From Ruminococcaceae bacterium UBA1213 (lineage in GTDB: Bacteria > Bacillota > Clostridia > Oscillospirales > Acutalibacteraceae), in assembly GCA_002309275.1 (NCBI GenBank), contig DBXL01000064.1, forward strand, positions 1 to 5,837: a DNA stretch of 5,837 nt. Reading direction: 5' to 3'. Shown here in pieces: positions 5,506 through 5,837 of this stretch. Position 1 is the stretch's first letter. Each line of letters opens with the position of its first letter. The position numbers were made by a program, and so were the translations under genes. Under the pieces are notes generated by a model that did not search any database, was not told where the DNA came from, and saw only the letters and a program-made list of their open reading frames with translations.

Positions 5506-5533
5506 AAAAAAAAACCACCGGAGCGACCGGTGG
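5506..5533 (-). terminator. Strong intrinsic terminator of the bS22-like gene
   Basis: On the minus strand CCACCGG (complement of 5527-5533) pairs with CCGGTGG (complement of 5515-5521) around a 5-nt loop, followed by nine T (5514-5506). It lies 26 nt after the stop of the small gene and separates it from the DUF3990 promoter on the same strand. Confidence 0.92.
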
Positions 5534-5559
5534 CTTTAAGATTGCAGAAAAAATAAAAC

Positions 5560-5649
5560 TTACTTTTTCTTGTGTCTCATCATTCTGAGTCTTTTCTTTC
5601 TCTTGTGAGTTGCAATCTTATGCTTTTTTCTTTTTCTTCCGCAAGGCAC
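5560..5649 (-). CDS. AURKAIP1/COX24-domain (bS22-like) small ribosomal protein
   Basis: A 29-codon gene starts with GTG at 5649 and stops with TAA at 5560-5562. The product begins MPCGRKRKKHKIATHKRKKR and ends LRMMRHKKK; more than half its residues are Arg, Lys or His. It matches the family annotated as AURKAIP1/COX24 domain proteins, related to small-subunit protein bS22 of mycobacteria and mitochondria and seen in spirochaetes, Bacteroidota and Fibrobacter. It would sit on the 30S subunit, its basic residues contacting 16S rRNA. AAGGAG (5657-5662) lies 7 nt before the GTG, which fixes the start. It has its own promoter and terminator, so it is a single-gene unit. This is the only clearly core-genome gene in the window. 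Confidence 0.88.
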   Translation of the reverse strand: MPCGRKRKKHKIATHKRKKRLRMMRHKKK

Positions 5650-5667
5650 TCGAGTACTCCTTAATAT

Positions 5668-5680
5668 CCCCGTATAGGGG
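5668..5680 (-). other. GC-rich leader hairpin before the bS22-like gene
   Basis: CCCC (5668-5671) and GGGG (5677-5680) form a tight 4-bp stem with a 5-nt loop in the expected 47-nt leader, 5 nt upstream of the ribosome binding site. Ribosomal protein leaders often carry structures bound by the product, but this one is short and may only protect the mRNA. Confidence 0.35.
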
Positions 5681-5702
5681 TAGATTTGTAATTACGGCGT
5701 TC

Positions 5703-5731
5703 ATTATTGTTGTTTGCAGGAAAATGGTCAA
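5703..5731 (-). promoter_or_regulatory. Sigma-70 promoter of the bS22-like gene
   Basis: On the minus strand TTGACC (5731-5726) and AATAAT (5708-5703) are 17 bp apart, each matching the consensus at five of six positions. The start point would be near 5696. An inverted repeat, TGCAGGA (5715-5721) and TCCTGCA (5733-5739), brackets the -35 and could be an operator. Confidence 0.7.
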
Positions 5732-5778
5732 GTCCTGCAGGGAATTAAGGAAGTATTATTTTCCCGGCCACGCGTTTA

Positions 5779-5807
5779 TTGACTAATATAGGTATTAAGT
5801 ATATGTT
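5779..5807 (+). promoter_or_regulatory. Possible rightward promoter at the window edge
   Basis: TTGACT (5779-5784) and TATGTT (5802-5807) are 17 bp apart. The -35 is good and the -10 moderate (four of six). It points out of the window and is divergent from the bS22-like gene. What it serves is not in view. Confidence 0.4.
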
Positions 5808-5824
5808 ATGAGAAGCCTCTTTAT

Positions 5825-5837
5825 CCGTCGTTGACGG
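5825..5837. repeat. Short hairpin at the right edge
   Basis: CCGTC (5825-5829) and GACGG (5833-5837) pair around a 3-nt loop at the last bases shown. It could be part of a leader structure or a terminator cut by the window edge. Confidence 0.3.

Overview
This AT-rich window looks like accessory DNA made of several small gene modules, with one housekeeping gene near the right end. A 29-codon, Arg/Lys-rich gene of the AURKAIP1/COX24 (bS22-like) ribosomal protein family, strong AGGAG/GGAGG ribosome binding sites and TTGACC/TATAGT-type promoters suggest a host-associated spirochaete (Treponema-like). Fibrobacter or a relative is not excluded. Bacteroidota is less likely because of the promoter and ribosome-binding-site style. 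This host assignment is inference.

Layout. (1) 1-337: an open frame from 3 to 119 may be the tail of a gene entering from the left; 120-337 has no convincing gene or promoter. (2) 344-796 (+): a DUF1492/ArpU-like, phage-type protein, followed by an imperfect hairpin. (3) 905-2525 (+): a two-gene operon, an Xre-HTH/ImmA-type metallopeptidase overlapping a PIN-domain nuclease by 4 bp, behind a widely spaced inverted repeat (GTTTACAAA/TTTGTAAAC). This is a probable toxin-antitoxin or stress/phage-response unit. (4) 2575-3981 (+): three genes chained by ATGA overlaps (DUF4417 protein, basic His-rich protein with a polymorphic-toxin-like C-terminus, small acidic protein), bounded by two exact 20-bp direct repeats 1,387 bp apart. 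The left repeat is also one arm of an 11-bp inverted repeat, and the leader before the first gene can fold in two mutually exclusive ways, one of which masks the ribosome binding site. This is the least explained part of the window. (5) 3911-5484 (-): a DUF3990 (predicted ADP-ribosyltransferase-like) gene overlapping by 41 bp a gene for an HTH-domain partner. Its promoter carries a 16-bp perfect palindrome between -35 and -10 and a degenerate second copy at the start point, and a minus-strand terminator lies about 160 bp past the stop. (6) 5506-5731 (-): the bS22-like gene with its own promoter, leader hairpin and strong terminator. (7) A possible rightward promoter sits at 5779-5807, and the window ends inside a small hairpin.

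How the parts relate. Two, possibly three, adjacent two- or three-gene units have the form of toxin-antitoxin or defence modules: PIN plus Xre-ImmA, ART-like plus HTH, and DUF4417 plus basic/acidic pair. Beside a phage-type gene this suggests a small defence or mobile-gene hotspot inserted next to a conserved ribosomal gene. The families are read from sequence; the roles are inferred.
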